Shown here in pieces: positions 46,074-59,309 of a DNA stretch of 64,000 nt. The DNA is from Rotaria sordida (taxonomy: Eukaryota > Rotifera > Eurotatoria > Philodinida > Philodinidae). A program made the translations under genes and the position numbers. Location: positions 1 to 64,000 of the forward strand of contig CAJNOL010000001.1 of the NCBI GenBank assembly GCA_905250125.1, in the 5' to 3' direction. Position 1 is the stretch's first letter, and each line of letters begins with the position of its first letter. The notes under the pieces are model-generated. The model made no database searches. It was not told where the DNA came from and saw only the letters and a program-made list of their open reading frames with translations.

Positions 46074-48177
46074 ACTAATGTTGGACGAATTTTATTATCT
46101 ATATCATTTGTTGAAGTTGTATTGCAAATTATAATTGGCTCATTCTTTTCTATTGTTGTTGAATTAATAGTTGTTGATTCTTGCTTATACATAGATTTTT
46201 CTTGTACATGATGACTAGTTTTATTTTTTTTTAGATGTGTACCATTTATTGTATTTGTTTGATTGTTTAATGAAGATAAATTATCGATAACATCTGCATT
46301 TGTATCATGTTTAAGTAAACCATCAGCGTATCGTTTTGATATTCGTTGTGGTTGTTCAACATGTTGATCAACTATTTAGAAAAAACAAAAAGAAAAAGAT
46401 AAATAGTTTGGTTTTTTTTTGTTTTTTGCACAGACCTTCTTGCTTTATAGAATCAGATAATGTTTGATCCAAAAACAGATGTGTCGGAATGGTTATTGAA
46501 AGTGAAGGTCGTTTTAAATTAATTTTAGTATTTACAGATGATATAAATGATTTTAATAATGCTCGTTTGATAAGAAATTTTTTACGTTTATTTTGATGTT
46601 CTTCAGAATTATGTACATGATTATTATTATCACGTTTTATTTCAGGTGATATACTACGTTTATTTATATTTGATAATGATTTTGGTGAATGTTTTAATGA
46701 AGAATTAACAGGTTCAGAATGTATTATTTCCTTTCCACGTACAAAATCCATTAATGAAAATGTATGTGGATTCTAAAATGAAAAAGAATGTTTAGTTTTT
46801 TTTTTTTGCTTTTTCTTATCATATAGATAAAAATTAAATATTCTAACAAACCGTTTCATTTGTTCCATCATCATTCTCGGCATCACTGTGGGCAGTCTCT
46901 TGATTATCACTGTCTTCAGCTTCACTGTCTCCATCTTCTTCTTGACACGGACTACTACTTATACCGGAATGTTGGGGTTCACTAAAATAAAAATAAAAAG
47001 AAAGTTAATTTTTGTTTTTTGTTTTTTTTTTTTTTCTATTTACATTTGATTCTCATATGAATGAGGAAGATGATTATCATTACTATTATTTTGATTTAAG
47101 TTGTTTTTATCTAATTTATTGTCAATTATTTCAGCCAATACTGTGTTTGTATGATTGATAGTATCATCATCGTCTTCTTCATTCTCATCATCACTGAGTT
47201 TAAGAACACTTTCTTGATGTAAAGCAAGAGTCATTTCACGACTAAATAGATAAGAAAAAAAAAAAGATTTATTTGTTAGTTGCTTTTATTTTTTCTTCAT
47301 TGTTAATTTAATTACCTTTCCATAACATTTTTTATAGGTTCTAAAAATAAGAATGAGAAAATAGTTTTTATGAATTTGTTTTTTTTTCACACTTACTTGA
47401 ATTTGATTGATGCCTAGATATTGTTTCAGGTAATTTCATAAATTTAGGTGTTGCGACTAGCTATTAAAAATAAAGATATTTTTTCTTAGTCATTAATTAT
47501 TATGTGAGAAAGAAGAAAAAAAAAAAACTTTACTTGTAAAATAAGTGGAGCAAGACGTTCAACAGTTACCAAATTTTTATTCTTCTAAATAAATTAAATA
47601 AAATTTTATAAGAAAAATTTTTCGAAAAAACAAAAAAACTTACTCCAATCGAATTATCAGAATTAATTGTATTAGTCGATGGAGTAGATGTTGTTATCAA
47701 TGAATTATGTACAGTAGTTGAAGAAGCCGTATTTGATATATTACTACGTGATGGTATATTCGATTTTGATTCACTAAAATACATTTCGTTTTTTTTTTCT
47801 TTTGAGAAAAACAAAATATTTACGTAATATTTAATCGAGGAGGATGTTGAATATGAAAATCTATACTTGATTGTCTACGACAATCTAAAAAAGCAGTTGC
47901 ATGTCCAAGAATTTGTTCAGCTTTTTTGCCGAGTTCATCAGACTAATGAAAATAAACAAACAAACAAAAGATAATAATAATAATAAATTCGAAATAAAAA
48001 AAAAAATCTTACCAAATATCGATGTCCATTCGTCATTGTTGCATTATTTGATACCGATGAAGATGTATTATTTATCGTTGTTGAACTTCGTCTATGTGTT
48101 GACGATGATCGATGATGGCAATGATTAGTGGTGAAGACCTCAGTCAGCTGTTGCTGTTGAGCAATATCGACCACCAT
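44477..48177 (-). CDS. AFF: AF4/FMR2 family protein (AFF/Lilliputian-like)
   Basis: Fifteen exons: 48013-48177, 47824-47942, 47644-47773, 47534-47584, 47397-47460, 47316-47340, 47044-47241, 46852-46981, 46436-46772, 45978-46371, 45532-45678, 45272-45475, 45121-45216, 44690-45063, 44477-44598; 851 residues. AFF proteins scaffold the super elongation complex (P-TEFb, ELL, ENL). Seen: a disordered N-terminal half, an acidic Ser block (about 195-290, LKLSDDENEEDDDD and EEDGDSEAEDSDN) like the AFF LSDSEDSD region, Lys-rich and Thr/Pro-rich linkers, and from about 590 the helical C-terminal homology domain (EEAREAMGLYLESVCYFIQC, DYFTQLKNPSSAA, LMLNSYYSTYYWNKAE, FIEQLLKQ). The family call rests mainly on that domain and the acidic region. 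An acceptor TTATTTTAG ends 2 bases before the ATG. The protein is shorter than human AFFs (about 1,200). Confidence 0.7.
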
Positions 48178-51100
48178 GGCTAAAATAACAATAACATCAT
48201 ATAATGGTCATCATATTTTCAAGGTAGTCAAAAGAAGAAGAAAAAAAAAACGAAGAAGAAAAAGAAAAAAGACTATATATGATAGAATAAGAGAAAAATT
48301 GCATCGTCTCTTTACTCTCTTTTTTTCACCTAATCATACGGATAGGAGATGCAGTAGTGTTCGAAATAGAGAGAGAAGAGGGCAGTCAGCCGCCGTACGC
48401 GATGTGCGTCAGTTCTCATCGAGCATCACATATAGGGTAAAGAAAAAAAAAAAAAAAAAAAAGAAAGAACGAGAAAGACAGATTCTTTTTGCTTTTCTCT
48501 AACCATTTTGCTTTCCTCTACCTTCTTTTCTCTCGTAATATGTTAGGTGTTGCTGCTGCTGTTGTTCGTCGAAAGAATACAGACAACAATCAAACGCACG
48601 ATTTATGTTGTTGCTGTTGTCGTTATTATATGTATATATGTATATACATTGTCAAGAAAAGAGAAAGAAGGAAAAGAAAAAAAAAAAAAAAACGAAGAAG
48701 AACAAGAACTATTGTCCATATTTTATCTACTTAATAAGAGAATTCTATTGAGAATATCGAAGAAATAAAATAAAATGTGTGTTATTTGATAAACCTTGAA
48801 TAAAAGAAAATTACCTGAACATATGTTTTATTTTTGCTTCTAGATTTTTCATAACTAATTACAGAAAAAAAAAAACACTTTTAATGACATCGTATCTTAT
48901 ATGAAAAATCAGCTCAATCTAATAAATAACTATATGAAAACATTTGTAACCAATGAAATAGGAAAGCAAATCATTGAAATGAATAGACTATTTGTTAATG
49001 ATTAATTACTAACTATAAATATGTTTGTTTTTTGTCATTTAAGTACAGTTGATATTATCAGTATTTTATATATATATATAGGGAGAATTTTATAGGAATG
49101 TTTCTAAAATTCATAAAATAATAGAAGTCAGTGGCAAGAAACGACAGCAAATTAAAAGAAAAATAAAACATATTGCTACACATCTGTATAAGATAACAAT
49201 AAAAATGATAAACAGAACAATATTGTTATTTCGTTCTCACCTCTTCTTCTTTTGCTTTCTTTTTCTAGTCGTTTTGCTAAGAACAGATAAAGTGACAAAA
49301 GGAAAAGAAAAAAAAAAAGTAGTTTGAGTCGACCATGCGACCCCACCCACTTCATTAAGTATCATGCAAGAATACGTATATGGTTATATGTACATACTAT
49401 TTTCATATACAGGAATATACAATGACGCATCAATACAATACAAAAATAGGAAACAGATTAACGACTTTTTATCCCCCACTCCAATATATTAATCATATTT
49501 AAAACAAAAAAGATTTCAAGGCTAATATTATTTTTTATTTTTTTTTTTTGGATAAATTTTTCAATCAAATTTTGTTATTGTTGAAGTTACTTTTTACAAG
49601 AACACTTACATAAAATCTCGTTACCATTTAAATTTGATTTTGATTAATTCGATAAATGTCTAGAGTTTCTGAAAGAATGCGTAAATATATATATATATTT
49701 ATCTATTTATTTAATATATATATATATATACATTCTGCTTATTCTTTTCTTTCAGCTCAGTTCTTTTTATCGGCATGCAAATCGGTCCTGCACACTTTTA
49801 CTATGTTTGTGATGTATGTTCTTCTTCTTCTTCTCGTCATTGTCGCCAACTCGATTTTTTTTTTCATTAGCTTGTAAACGTTTTCATACGAGAAAGAAAG
49901 AAAGAACATTATGTGCATGAAGTGCATGTACGTTGTATACCCTAATGTCAATATCATATTTATAGTCGTTCTGTCTAGAGTCTCAATATTATAATAAGAA
50001 AAAAAAGTTGGAAATCTTAACGAAAATACAAAAACATATTCTATATATATATATGGAAAACTTTATATCTATATTTGAAGGTTATTTTTGTTTTTGTTTT
50101 TTTCTTTAATGAGATCATAAAAAAAAACATACCTTTTAAGAAAAAAAAGATTTATATAATTGATAATAATTCATATATGAATATTTTATATGAAGAAATT
50201 TAAAAAATTAAGCCAAAGATTTCCCAAAAAAGCAAAAATCAAAAAGAGCAATATAACAAAAGTAACACACACCGTTGATTTGAATAGATTAGATGATATG
50301 TGGTGTGAGAGTGTGTGTGTGTGTGTGTGCGAATGATCTACAAGAGAACGAAAAGAATAAACGTAATCATGCAATGAGATGATACTGTTCTTTCGCAAGT
50401 AAAAAAAAACATGACGCAAATATAACGAAAATGCTTGAAATTTTCATATGTTGCATGGGAAAAAACCTATTTTTACGCAATTTAAGCATATATATGCAGG
50501 TTTTTTCTTTTGGTTCCAATGACAAAAAAAAAAAGTAATCCAACCTTAAAAGCTATATGTACGTGGTGTATTCTCTATTTATTAGTAAGACGATATACTA
50601 TCTGTTTTTTTTTTGAGGAGAAGGAGGAATCCTATCTGTCTTATAATTATAGTAGAAGTATTGGTTAGTGGTAGAGAAAGGGTTAGAAATGTGCACATCA
50701 TCTGGCGAAGATCAATCGAGAAACAACGAAAGAAAGAGAAAGAAAAAAAAAAAAGAAGAATCCAGCTTGTTCGATTACGCGAACGTCCTTATCATAAAAT
50801 GTCTTTTTATTAGAACGAGACGGGTCATCCTATTCATCCGTAAATGAGATACGCCTCCAAAAAAGGATCATATAAGAATAAGAAATATAATATTTATTCA
50901 CATATATCAATGAAAGACATTGATTTTTCAACTGAATCGTTTTTTCTTTTCTTTTGTTTTTTTTCTATTGTTTTTAGTTGATAATCCGCTCTATAAATTT
51001 TGATCAAAGTAATGTCGAATAAAAATAGACATAAAAAGCAAAACATTCTCAAGGTTTTTCATTTGCACAGTCGCCATCAACTCATTTTTGATAGTGATCG

Positions 51101-52057
51101 AATGGTATAGGCGCGCGCGCGTGTGTACGTGCCCTTCAGTTGATGGTTCACGCATCTTCTTCTATCGTTTTCTTTTTTTTTGTGTCGTTGTCGTTGACGA
51201 AAAAAAAAAGTTACGACAACGAATTGTGTCAATGATCGAGCAAGGACGTCATTATAAAGATACGTCGTCGAAATATCATCCTCAAATACATACACAAAAT
51301 AATAAGAGACATACAGATAGTTAAAAATGATCACATTTACGTGCTTTATATCAAATATATATTTATATATATAGGAATAGAAAAAGAAAAAGGTAATTGT
51401 GATAACAGATAATTATTGCGGTAGCAAAAAAACCACATTGTTCAGGATGAATACCCTTAACACTAATAAATACATTTATTTGGTACTTCTTTATTAAATA
51501 ATTCTTTGTCAAGGAGACCTTACTCAAAAAGTAACTACGTATATATTACAGGAAATATCTTGATAAAATACGATATACGTCGTTATAAACTAGATAAATC
51601 TAAAATAAAAGATAAAAAACAAGAAAAAACAAAACATCAAAACAAGGTGGGAAACTAATCACATCATTCGACCAGCTGTGTCTATAGATTTTTTTTTTCT
51701 TCTTTACTATCGTCATACGTAAATTTACAAAAGAAAAAATTCTTTTAGTCAAATATCTTATACAATCTTTCAATAAAGTTATTTGATTTATTCTAAACAA
51801 ATAAAGACTTTCATGCAACAAATAGTCAATATGAAAGAGAAGAAGAGAGAGACAGCTGATTTTCATGTTTAATATCCAATCAATATTTTCTTATGTATAT
51901 TCAAATAACAAATTTTTTATTGGTGAAAATTTTAATCCAATAAAAACAATTGAAATATGAAAAGGGATGATTCATTCATAGATTTCGGATTACAAAATAA
52001 TTTTTTTTGATATTTTATTTAAATTTTTATGTTTTTTTTGTCTTGTCTTTTCGATCA
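48178..52057. other. Divergent promoter region between AFF and exportin-5
   Basis: 3.9 kb between two genes that start away from each other. I see (AT)n runs (49068, 49690-49730), a (GT)n run at about 50308-50328, a CGCGCG patch at 51112-51121 and long A/G-rich stretches. No gene or long inverted repeat recognised; the open frames are low-complexity. Confidence 0.5.
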
Positions 52058-55000
52058 ATGACAAATATCGATTATTTACGTCAAATTGAAACAGCTGTTC
52101 TATCATGTGTATCATCAGATCCAATACGTCGTCAACAAGCATATACATTTGTTGAAGAAATTAAATCAAATCCAACACAATCCATTTCAATTGGTTTTGA
52201 TTTTTTTAATAAAAATCAACAATTTAATCCATTAGTTAAACATTTTGGTTTACAATGTATTGAAGAAACAATAAAATATAAATGGACATCACTTGATTCA
52301 CAATTAAAATTATCAATTAAAGAACGTTTGTGGTTATTAATGACTGAACATGATCAATTACCTGTTCATCTTAAAACGTAGGTATTCGTTTAGTAAATGC
52401 TTCACAATAAATATGTGATAATAATTAAAGGTGGTGTTTCTCGCTATCAAAAAAGTGTTCCATCTTATGATATTATATCATATGAGAAGATGGAACATTA
52501 TTTTGTGATGCGAAACACCTGCCAAATGAATACTAAAACAAAAGAAAATTTAATTCGAAAGAAAAAAAAAAATTTTTTTTTTACCTTGTATTTAGAATTT
52601 TAGTTCGTTGTGTTTGTGAAATAGCTAAACGTGAATGGCCTCAACAATGGCCATTATTTCTTGATGAACTTGTTACATTATCAAAATTAAATTCAACAAA
52701 TGATTATTCATTATTAATATTAGCTTATCTTATTGAAGATGTTATTGTTCTTCAAACATTAAATTCCATACGTAAACGAGATATTCAAACAACATTATTA
52801 CAACATGGTACTAAACTTCTTGAATTTATTGAATATTTTCTTGATTTATCAAATACAATATCAAGTGCATTATATGCATTAACAATGTTTGCAACATTTC
52901 TTCCAATTGAAATTTTTTTTTCAACAAAAATTATTGATAAAATTGTTTATTTACTTAATTCATCAATACATCGTATGAAAGCAGCTGAATTTTTAAGTGT
53001 TATTTCAGATCGTCGAGGTAAATATGAAGAACGTTTACCATTATTACAACTTTTTTCATATTTATTTCAAAATGGTTCACATTATAATGATTTATATTCA
53101 ATAATAAATATTCAACAATCAAATGATACATATGATTTTATGAAACAATATGCTATGGTTATAACAGCATTATGTGAACAATTATGTTATTTATGTGGTA
53201 GTGATGATTTAAATAAAAAAGCTCCATTACCAGAACAATTTTCAAATGGTAAATTTTTACAAGTATTATTAACATTAATGCAACATCCAAGTATTTATAT
53301 ATCATTATATGGTTATCAAATGTGGTTACAATTAATTAGAGCAAATATATTTCAAGAAAATGATTATCAAAATATTTTACCTATTGTTCTTCGATCTTTA
53401 TGTCATTCATTAGTTAAACAACTATATAAGAAAAATGTCGATAGTGAACAAGGTAAATAAAAAATGTCATATAAAAATATTTGAAAAAGAAATATTAATA
53501 TACAAAAGTATTATGGGTTAAGGCTTATATGATATAAATGTACATTTTGACTTCTGTTTACTTGACCTTGAATCATGTCAATGACGTTGATTATTTAGTT
53601 TTTCTTTTTTTGTGTTTTTTTTTTTTTGAAAGGAAAAAAATAACCTTACTAATATATTTTATATTTATCATCTGTATAACTAAGATCTGGATTATTTGAC
53701 ATATATTTGTCATATTTAATCAAAGAAAAATTAAATATTTTCAGATATATCTAATAACTGGATTTTAACCCATTTTTGTTTTTGAATTTAAAGCAATATA
53801 CTTAATATATATTAGAAATTGACAGTGTATAACTCAGATCACTTTTTGATAGCCTGGCATGTTTAACCTAGGCTCACATCTACACCCATCTTGAAGACAT
53901 TACTTTTTCGATATTTTCTCTTTGGGTATATTGTTTTTGTGCTTTTTGTCTTTTCGATATTTTCTCTTTCGTCCTTTCTACGATCAACCGATGGCCTCAA
54001 TTCGACCCATAGCAAGCCAAGAACGGCCTATGTCTCACCGACTCGACTTCTATTCTATTAAAGTCCGCCTCGACATAACTTAGAATGACACTATTAAAAG
54101 TATATTTCTTCTACCGAAAAGATGTCTACACGATGAAACTTCACAATTACTGTAGTCATCAACTAGACTATTGTATAAAGTTTATTATCATAGTGATCAT
54201 AAGTTGAATAAGGTCAGACAAAAAAAAAATAGCATATGAGTTAAGTCGAATTACTCATTGGATCGAAAGAGTAAGACGTATTTACGGATAGTTCAACTTC
54301 TTGAAGACTCTCATTTATTAACATAAGCTTTAACGAGTAAAATACTCTCTGATCAATTTCAAATAATACTATTTTTAGTTATTACATAGTTTCACAATAG
54401 TAACACTCGTACCACTTAATACCATTGATAACGCACTTAGTCGTGTGTGTGTAGATAAGGAATGTCATTGAACCGAATAAATGCTCTGCTTTTATTTTAT
54501 TGACTAAATGAAATTTCCAAAATATTCGTATAAAGATTCCTGATTGTTACCTATTGCGACGTGTGAAAAACTCTGTAGAACTATCTGCACAGATCATATC
54601 AGTAAAAAAAAATCGAAATTCGATAATAAATGACGACACTAGGTTCAACCTACAGATTTCATTTATTTGTCAAATTTAAAATCATGATTCTTGAGTACAT
54701 TGTTATAGTATAATTATTTTTTCTTCCTGTTTGAGCTGTACTTTCTGCAAAAACATTGTCAGAAATCCTCTAGAATCAAATCACATTCACTATATTAATA
54801 TTTATTCTGTAAATCTCAATTAAGTCATATATGTTTTATCTATGATATTTTTCTTTCTTGTTTTTTACTTAATTATTGCAAAAATATGACTCATTTCTGG
54901 TTCATTAAAATACACTCTTGAATAAAAGTAGGCGTTTGCGCATGACATGCTACTATTCTTTATGATATTGAACTGATATTTTAAGTGCATGCATGCATGC

Positions 55001-58000
55001 AACAGTAAATCTTGATCATAGATACAACATAACCTCCATCGGTTCACATGTACTGGAGTTATGGTTGATATATGTCACTTCCTCTGTGAAAAAAATATCT
55101 GCCAAAAATGTGCACTCAAAAAATTATTGTTTGCCATTCCACAAGCTAATATTGTTTTGTTCTAGCAATAGAGACAATTTCATATGTCTGCTTTATTATC
55201 ACCAAAGCCGGTGATACATAGACAAGAATTTGATAATTATCACGCCCTCAGATGGTGAAGCCATGTCGTAGTTTTAACTCAACTTCATTCAGTTCTGCGG
55301 GCTCTAAAAATTCCAGAACAGGCTTGTCGTTTCATGAGAACTTTCTACTGGAATTTTCAAAAGAATTGATTAAACTCTATCATGGAGAAGATTCATCTTA
55401 CTAAAATCCAGCGTTCGTTGTTAATGAAAAGATAATATTTCACGATGGATCATCTGCAAGTGTCAAATCATTTTTCGACAGAGGCGACGTTTATTCGTCA
55501 CGTGAAAAATCGACTTTGCATGAACAAAGTTCTTAATGAGATTAATTCATTGAGCAGGTTTTAGCTTTTCTAATATCTCCTATCCTGAGATATTCAATAT
55601 TCGAAATTTTCTCATATGTAAAAGCAAATTTTGTTCACATATTTACATCTTCAGAAAGGAAATAACAGAAAAGCTAAAACTTACCCAATGAGCTAATCTC
55701 ATAAAGAACTTTGTTCATGCAAAATTTGAAGTTAAACGTCAATTTTCCACGTGACGAATAAATGTTATCTCCATTGAAAAGCGATTTGACATCTGCAGAA
55801 GTTTCTTCATCAATTATTTTACAATGGTTTCTAAAGATACTCGGACTACACATAGCTAGGACAGTTATCTTTCGAATGAGGAGTTAGATGCAAATATTTG
55901 TATCAACACACTTTTAGATAAAATGATCATAAGAAAACGATGATGTCTGAATCATAACTCCAATAGAGACAAGTTGATACTCGTAATCAGAATTTATTGT
56001 CAATTGTATATATCTAAAATATTAACTCAATATCATAAAGAATAGTAATATTTCATGAGGAATGACTACTTTTGTTCAAAACTGTAGATACATTTAGTTT
56101 TTTTTTTTATTTTTTTGTATAAAAATTAATTATTTAATATTTTAATAGATGTCGCATCATATTATATTCATTATGATTTTGAAGATGAATCTGATTATCA
56201 GAAATTTGTCGGTAAAAATCGTGCTATTCTAATTCGATCAATTAATAATATATGTAAAACAAGTAAAAATTTATCAATAGCAATACGTATTGGTTTTGAT
56301 TATGCTGATTATTGTTTTCAATCAATAAATATTAATAATCTTCTTCTTTTTGAATCACTTGTTTCTTATTGGCAAATAATTGAAAAACATTTACGATCAT
56401 TATTAAAACCATTTGAATCATTTAATAATTTAAAATTACTTTCAAATACAGATGAAATATCATTTTGTCAACATGGTCAAAAATTAATTGAAAAATTATT
56501 ATTAATAAATAATGATAATAATCTTGAATTTCTTTCTTATTCATTACGTTTATTAACAAATTTATATGTATTTACACGTGGTGAAAATACATGGACACAA
56601 CGTATACTTGAACATTTATTTCGTACAATAACAACTGAACGACAAATAATATCAAAATTAAATCCATTACAAAAACAAGCAAGTTGTTTAATTGATCTTT
56701 GTTTAAATTATGGTCATTCAATATTTATTTATTTTAATGATTTATTTAAAGTAACACAAGATTTAGTTCGACAACAAACATCATTTGAACAACAAACTAA
56801 ACTTGCTGGTTGGCAATGGAGTATATTAGTTGAATGTTTAGCTATATTATTAAATTATTTTGAATCATTTCAACAACAAGCTATTTTAATTAATGAACTT
56901 ATTCAACCATTTGCAGAAATATTAAATAAATTTAATTCAAATGTTAATGATTTACAAAGTTTTATTGATTATATTGGATTAAAAACAACACCTGATGGTA
57001 AGCAAAAAAAAACAAATTTCTTTGAATTGTTGTTTCATATGAGTATTTGTAAAATAGTTGATTATATATATACAAACTAATTCGTGATCTATGAATAGTC
57101 CGAGAAGAGTGAATTATATTTTAAATCATTTCCTAAAGCAAATAGTTTCTCTATAATAAATTATCTTTTTATTTTAATTATTTATAGCAACATCAACAAG
57201 TAATCAACGTTTAATTTTTCTCAGTGTTCATATACTTTGTGGTCTTTTACGTCGTATAACTCTTCCCAATGATCCTTCAATATGTTCTACTGGAGGTTAT
57301 CAAGAAACTTTCGATGGTATTATATTTATACGTAATCCAGCATCACCTGCTTTTATACAATTAACTCATTGTTTATTTAAATTATTAAATTATTGTCATG
57401 CTCTACATTCTCCAAATTCTCCATTATCAAAATCATCATTTTCATTTCTATCAACAATGACTGATGCAGAAAAAGCTGTTTATCTTCAACAACAAGATAA
57501 TAATGATGATATTAATATATTATCATCAATTCAAACAAATTCATTAATTTTATCAGCTAATGATCGTCGTTTACATAATCGTTTTTCATCATTTCTTGAT
57601 CGTTTAGAAATTTTAATTGGAATTTATTTAACATTAAAACCTGATTTATATAAATTAGATGATTCATTAAATATAATTGGTACAACATTATTTTCATCAC
57701 TTGATAATTTACCAGATTTTCGTTTACGAAATATAATACGTTATTGTTTTTTACCATTTATTCGACATTGTCCTATGAATACAATGATTATTGCTATATT
57801 TGAATCTTTACTTCCATTTATGTATACAAAATTAAAAGATAAATGGAAAATAATTACTGAAAGACAAAGTATTAAATTAACAAATGGAAATATTCATGAA
57901 AATAATGATGATAATTATCAAACACAAGATCGATGTGAAGAAGAAGTTATTGAAGAACAAGTAAGAAAATTTTATTTTTAAAATTTATCAAAAAAAAAAA

Positions 58001-59009
58001 AAAAACAAAAATTTGTACATTAGTTAAATCTTCATAGTTGAAATTTGTCTTAAGATTTCATGAGTATAGAATTCAATATTTTTTTTTTTATCAAAAACAA
58101 AAATACATCTCCTAATTGATATTTTCATGCAACTTAAATTTACTAATATTGTTTTTTTTTTGTGTCCGATAGGTAACATGTTATTTAACTCGTGATTTTA
58201 TTGATGTAATAAAAAATCTATTAATACATCAAAATAATACTAGTGACAATACAAACCAATTAATTAATAGTAATGATATCGATGAAACAAGTATGGATGA
58301 AATGATGACTACAGATGAACAAAATATTGGTGATATACATTCACGTAAATTAACAATCCAATCTCGTTATCAACAAATACCAAGTGAATTTGCTTTAAAA
58401 ATTTTACAAGATTCATCAATAATTTGTCAATATTGTTTATTAATTTTATTCGATGGACTTTCATGGCCAGATACATCATCAATAACAAAAATGTCACATA
58501 TATGTCAATCATTAATTAAATATCTTTCAATATTAATAAATGGTAATAATAATTTTTTAAGACAACTTTATATATATATATTATGTGCACTTAAAATTCA
58601 TGGTGATAATGAACCAATTGTTTGTATGTTACTTTCATTATCTATATTAATGTATGATACATTTCAACAAACATCATCAAATCTATTTGATAATGTTCTT
58701 ATGGAAATACCTGATGTTACAAATGAACAAGTAAATAACTATCGTGATAAAATGCAACGACAAATCAATGGTAAACCATTAAGTGATAAACAAAAACGAG
58801 ATATTTTAAAACAATTAGTACAACCATTAATGGGACAAAATGTTGCACAAATGTTTAAACGTGAACCATTAGCACTGAATAATTTACCACCATTAATACG
58901 TTTTTCAAAACGTTCATTACATCCTGTTTTACAACATCAACAACAACAAAATACAGATAATGATGATGATCATGGTTTAGTTAATTTATTTCAACATACT
59001 GATGGCTAG
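52058..59009 (+). CDS. XPO5: Exportin-5 (karyopherin for pre-miRNA/dsRNA)
   Basis: Five exons: 52058-52377, 52596-53452, 56149-56997, 57188-57960, 58173-59009; 1,211 residues (human 1,204). Exportin-5 is a HEAT-repeat, RanGTP-dependent receptor exporting pre-miRNAs and other dsRNA hairpins from the nucleus. Seen: VKHFGLQCIEETIKYKW in the N-terminal Ran-binding part, AKREWPQQWP, LIEDVIVLQTL, RRGKYEERLPLLQLF, HYDFEDESDYQKF (matching human FDFDSDEDFNAF), the NRFSSFLDRLEILIG segment, LPDFRLRNIIRY, TERQSI and EEEVIEEQVTCYLTRDFID, ending VAQMFKREPLALNNLPPLI. An in-frame ATG 51 bases upstream exists, but its leader is low-complexity hydrophobic, so 52058 is preferred. Intron 2 is 2.7 kb and holds a 1.2-kb foldback. 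AATAAA at 59166 is a likely poly(A) signal. Confidence 0.93.
54905..56090. repeat. 1.2-kb foldback in the large exportin-5 intron
   Basis: Paired marks: CTACTATTCTTTATGATATT (54950) with the inverse of AATATCATAAAGAATAGTA (56030-56048); ACTGGAGTTATGGTTGATAT (55050) with ATCATAACTCCAATAG (55950-55965); ATCTGCAAGTGTCAAATCA (55451) with GATTTGACATCTGCAGAAG (55784); TTTTAGCTTTTCT (55560) with AGAAAAGCTAAAA (55667). Arms are about 590 bases, clearly diverged, with a short centre near 55620. Confidence 0.85.
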
Positions 59010-59309
59010 TCAGATCCGATGTTTCATTCGGTGTTTTTTTTTTTTTGTTCTTCTCTTTTTGTATAAGTGCATTGAGAATAGTACGAATGGTTATGTGCTA
59101 CATCTTTTTTTTTTGTTTTTTTTTTATTCACTGTAGTATACTTTATTGCTCATTCTGGATCGAAGAATAAAACATTCCTAATCAAGATCAATTGGATTTC
59201 GATTATTTTAAATTATTTCATGAACGAAAATAAGTTCATTCAAAACTAGATTAAGCTAAATATTTTTTAAAATGATGATTATAGATTTTTTTTTTTTTTT
59301 AATTTATAG
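59010..59309. other. Spacer between XPO5 and SCAPER
   Basis: 300 bases holding the XPO5 3'UTR with an AATAAA at 59166 and T-rich runs. The SCAPER ATG at 59310 directly follows an acceptor-like TTTATAG. Confidence 0.6.

Noticed and set aside
48178..48770. Lys/Arg-rich plus-strand open frames
   Set aside because: They arise from A/G-rich low-complexity DNA in the AFF-XPO5 spacer.
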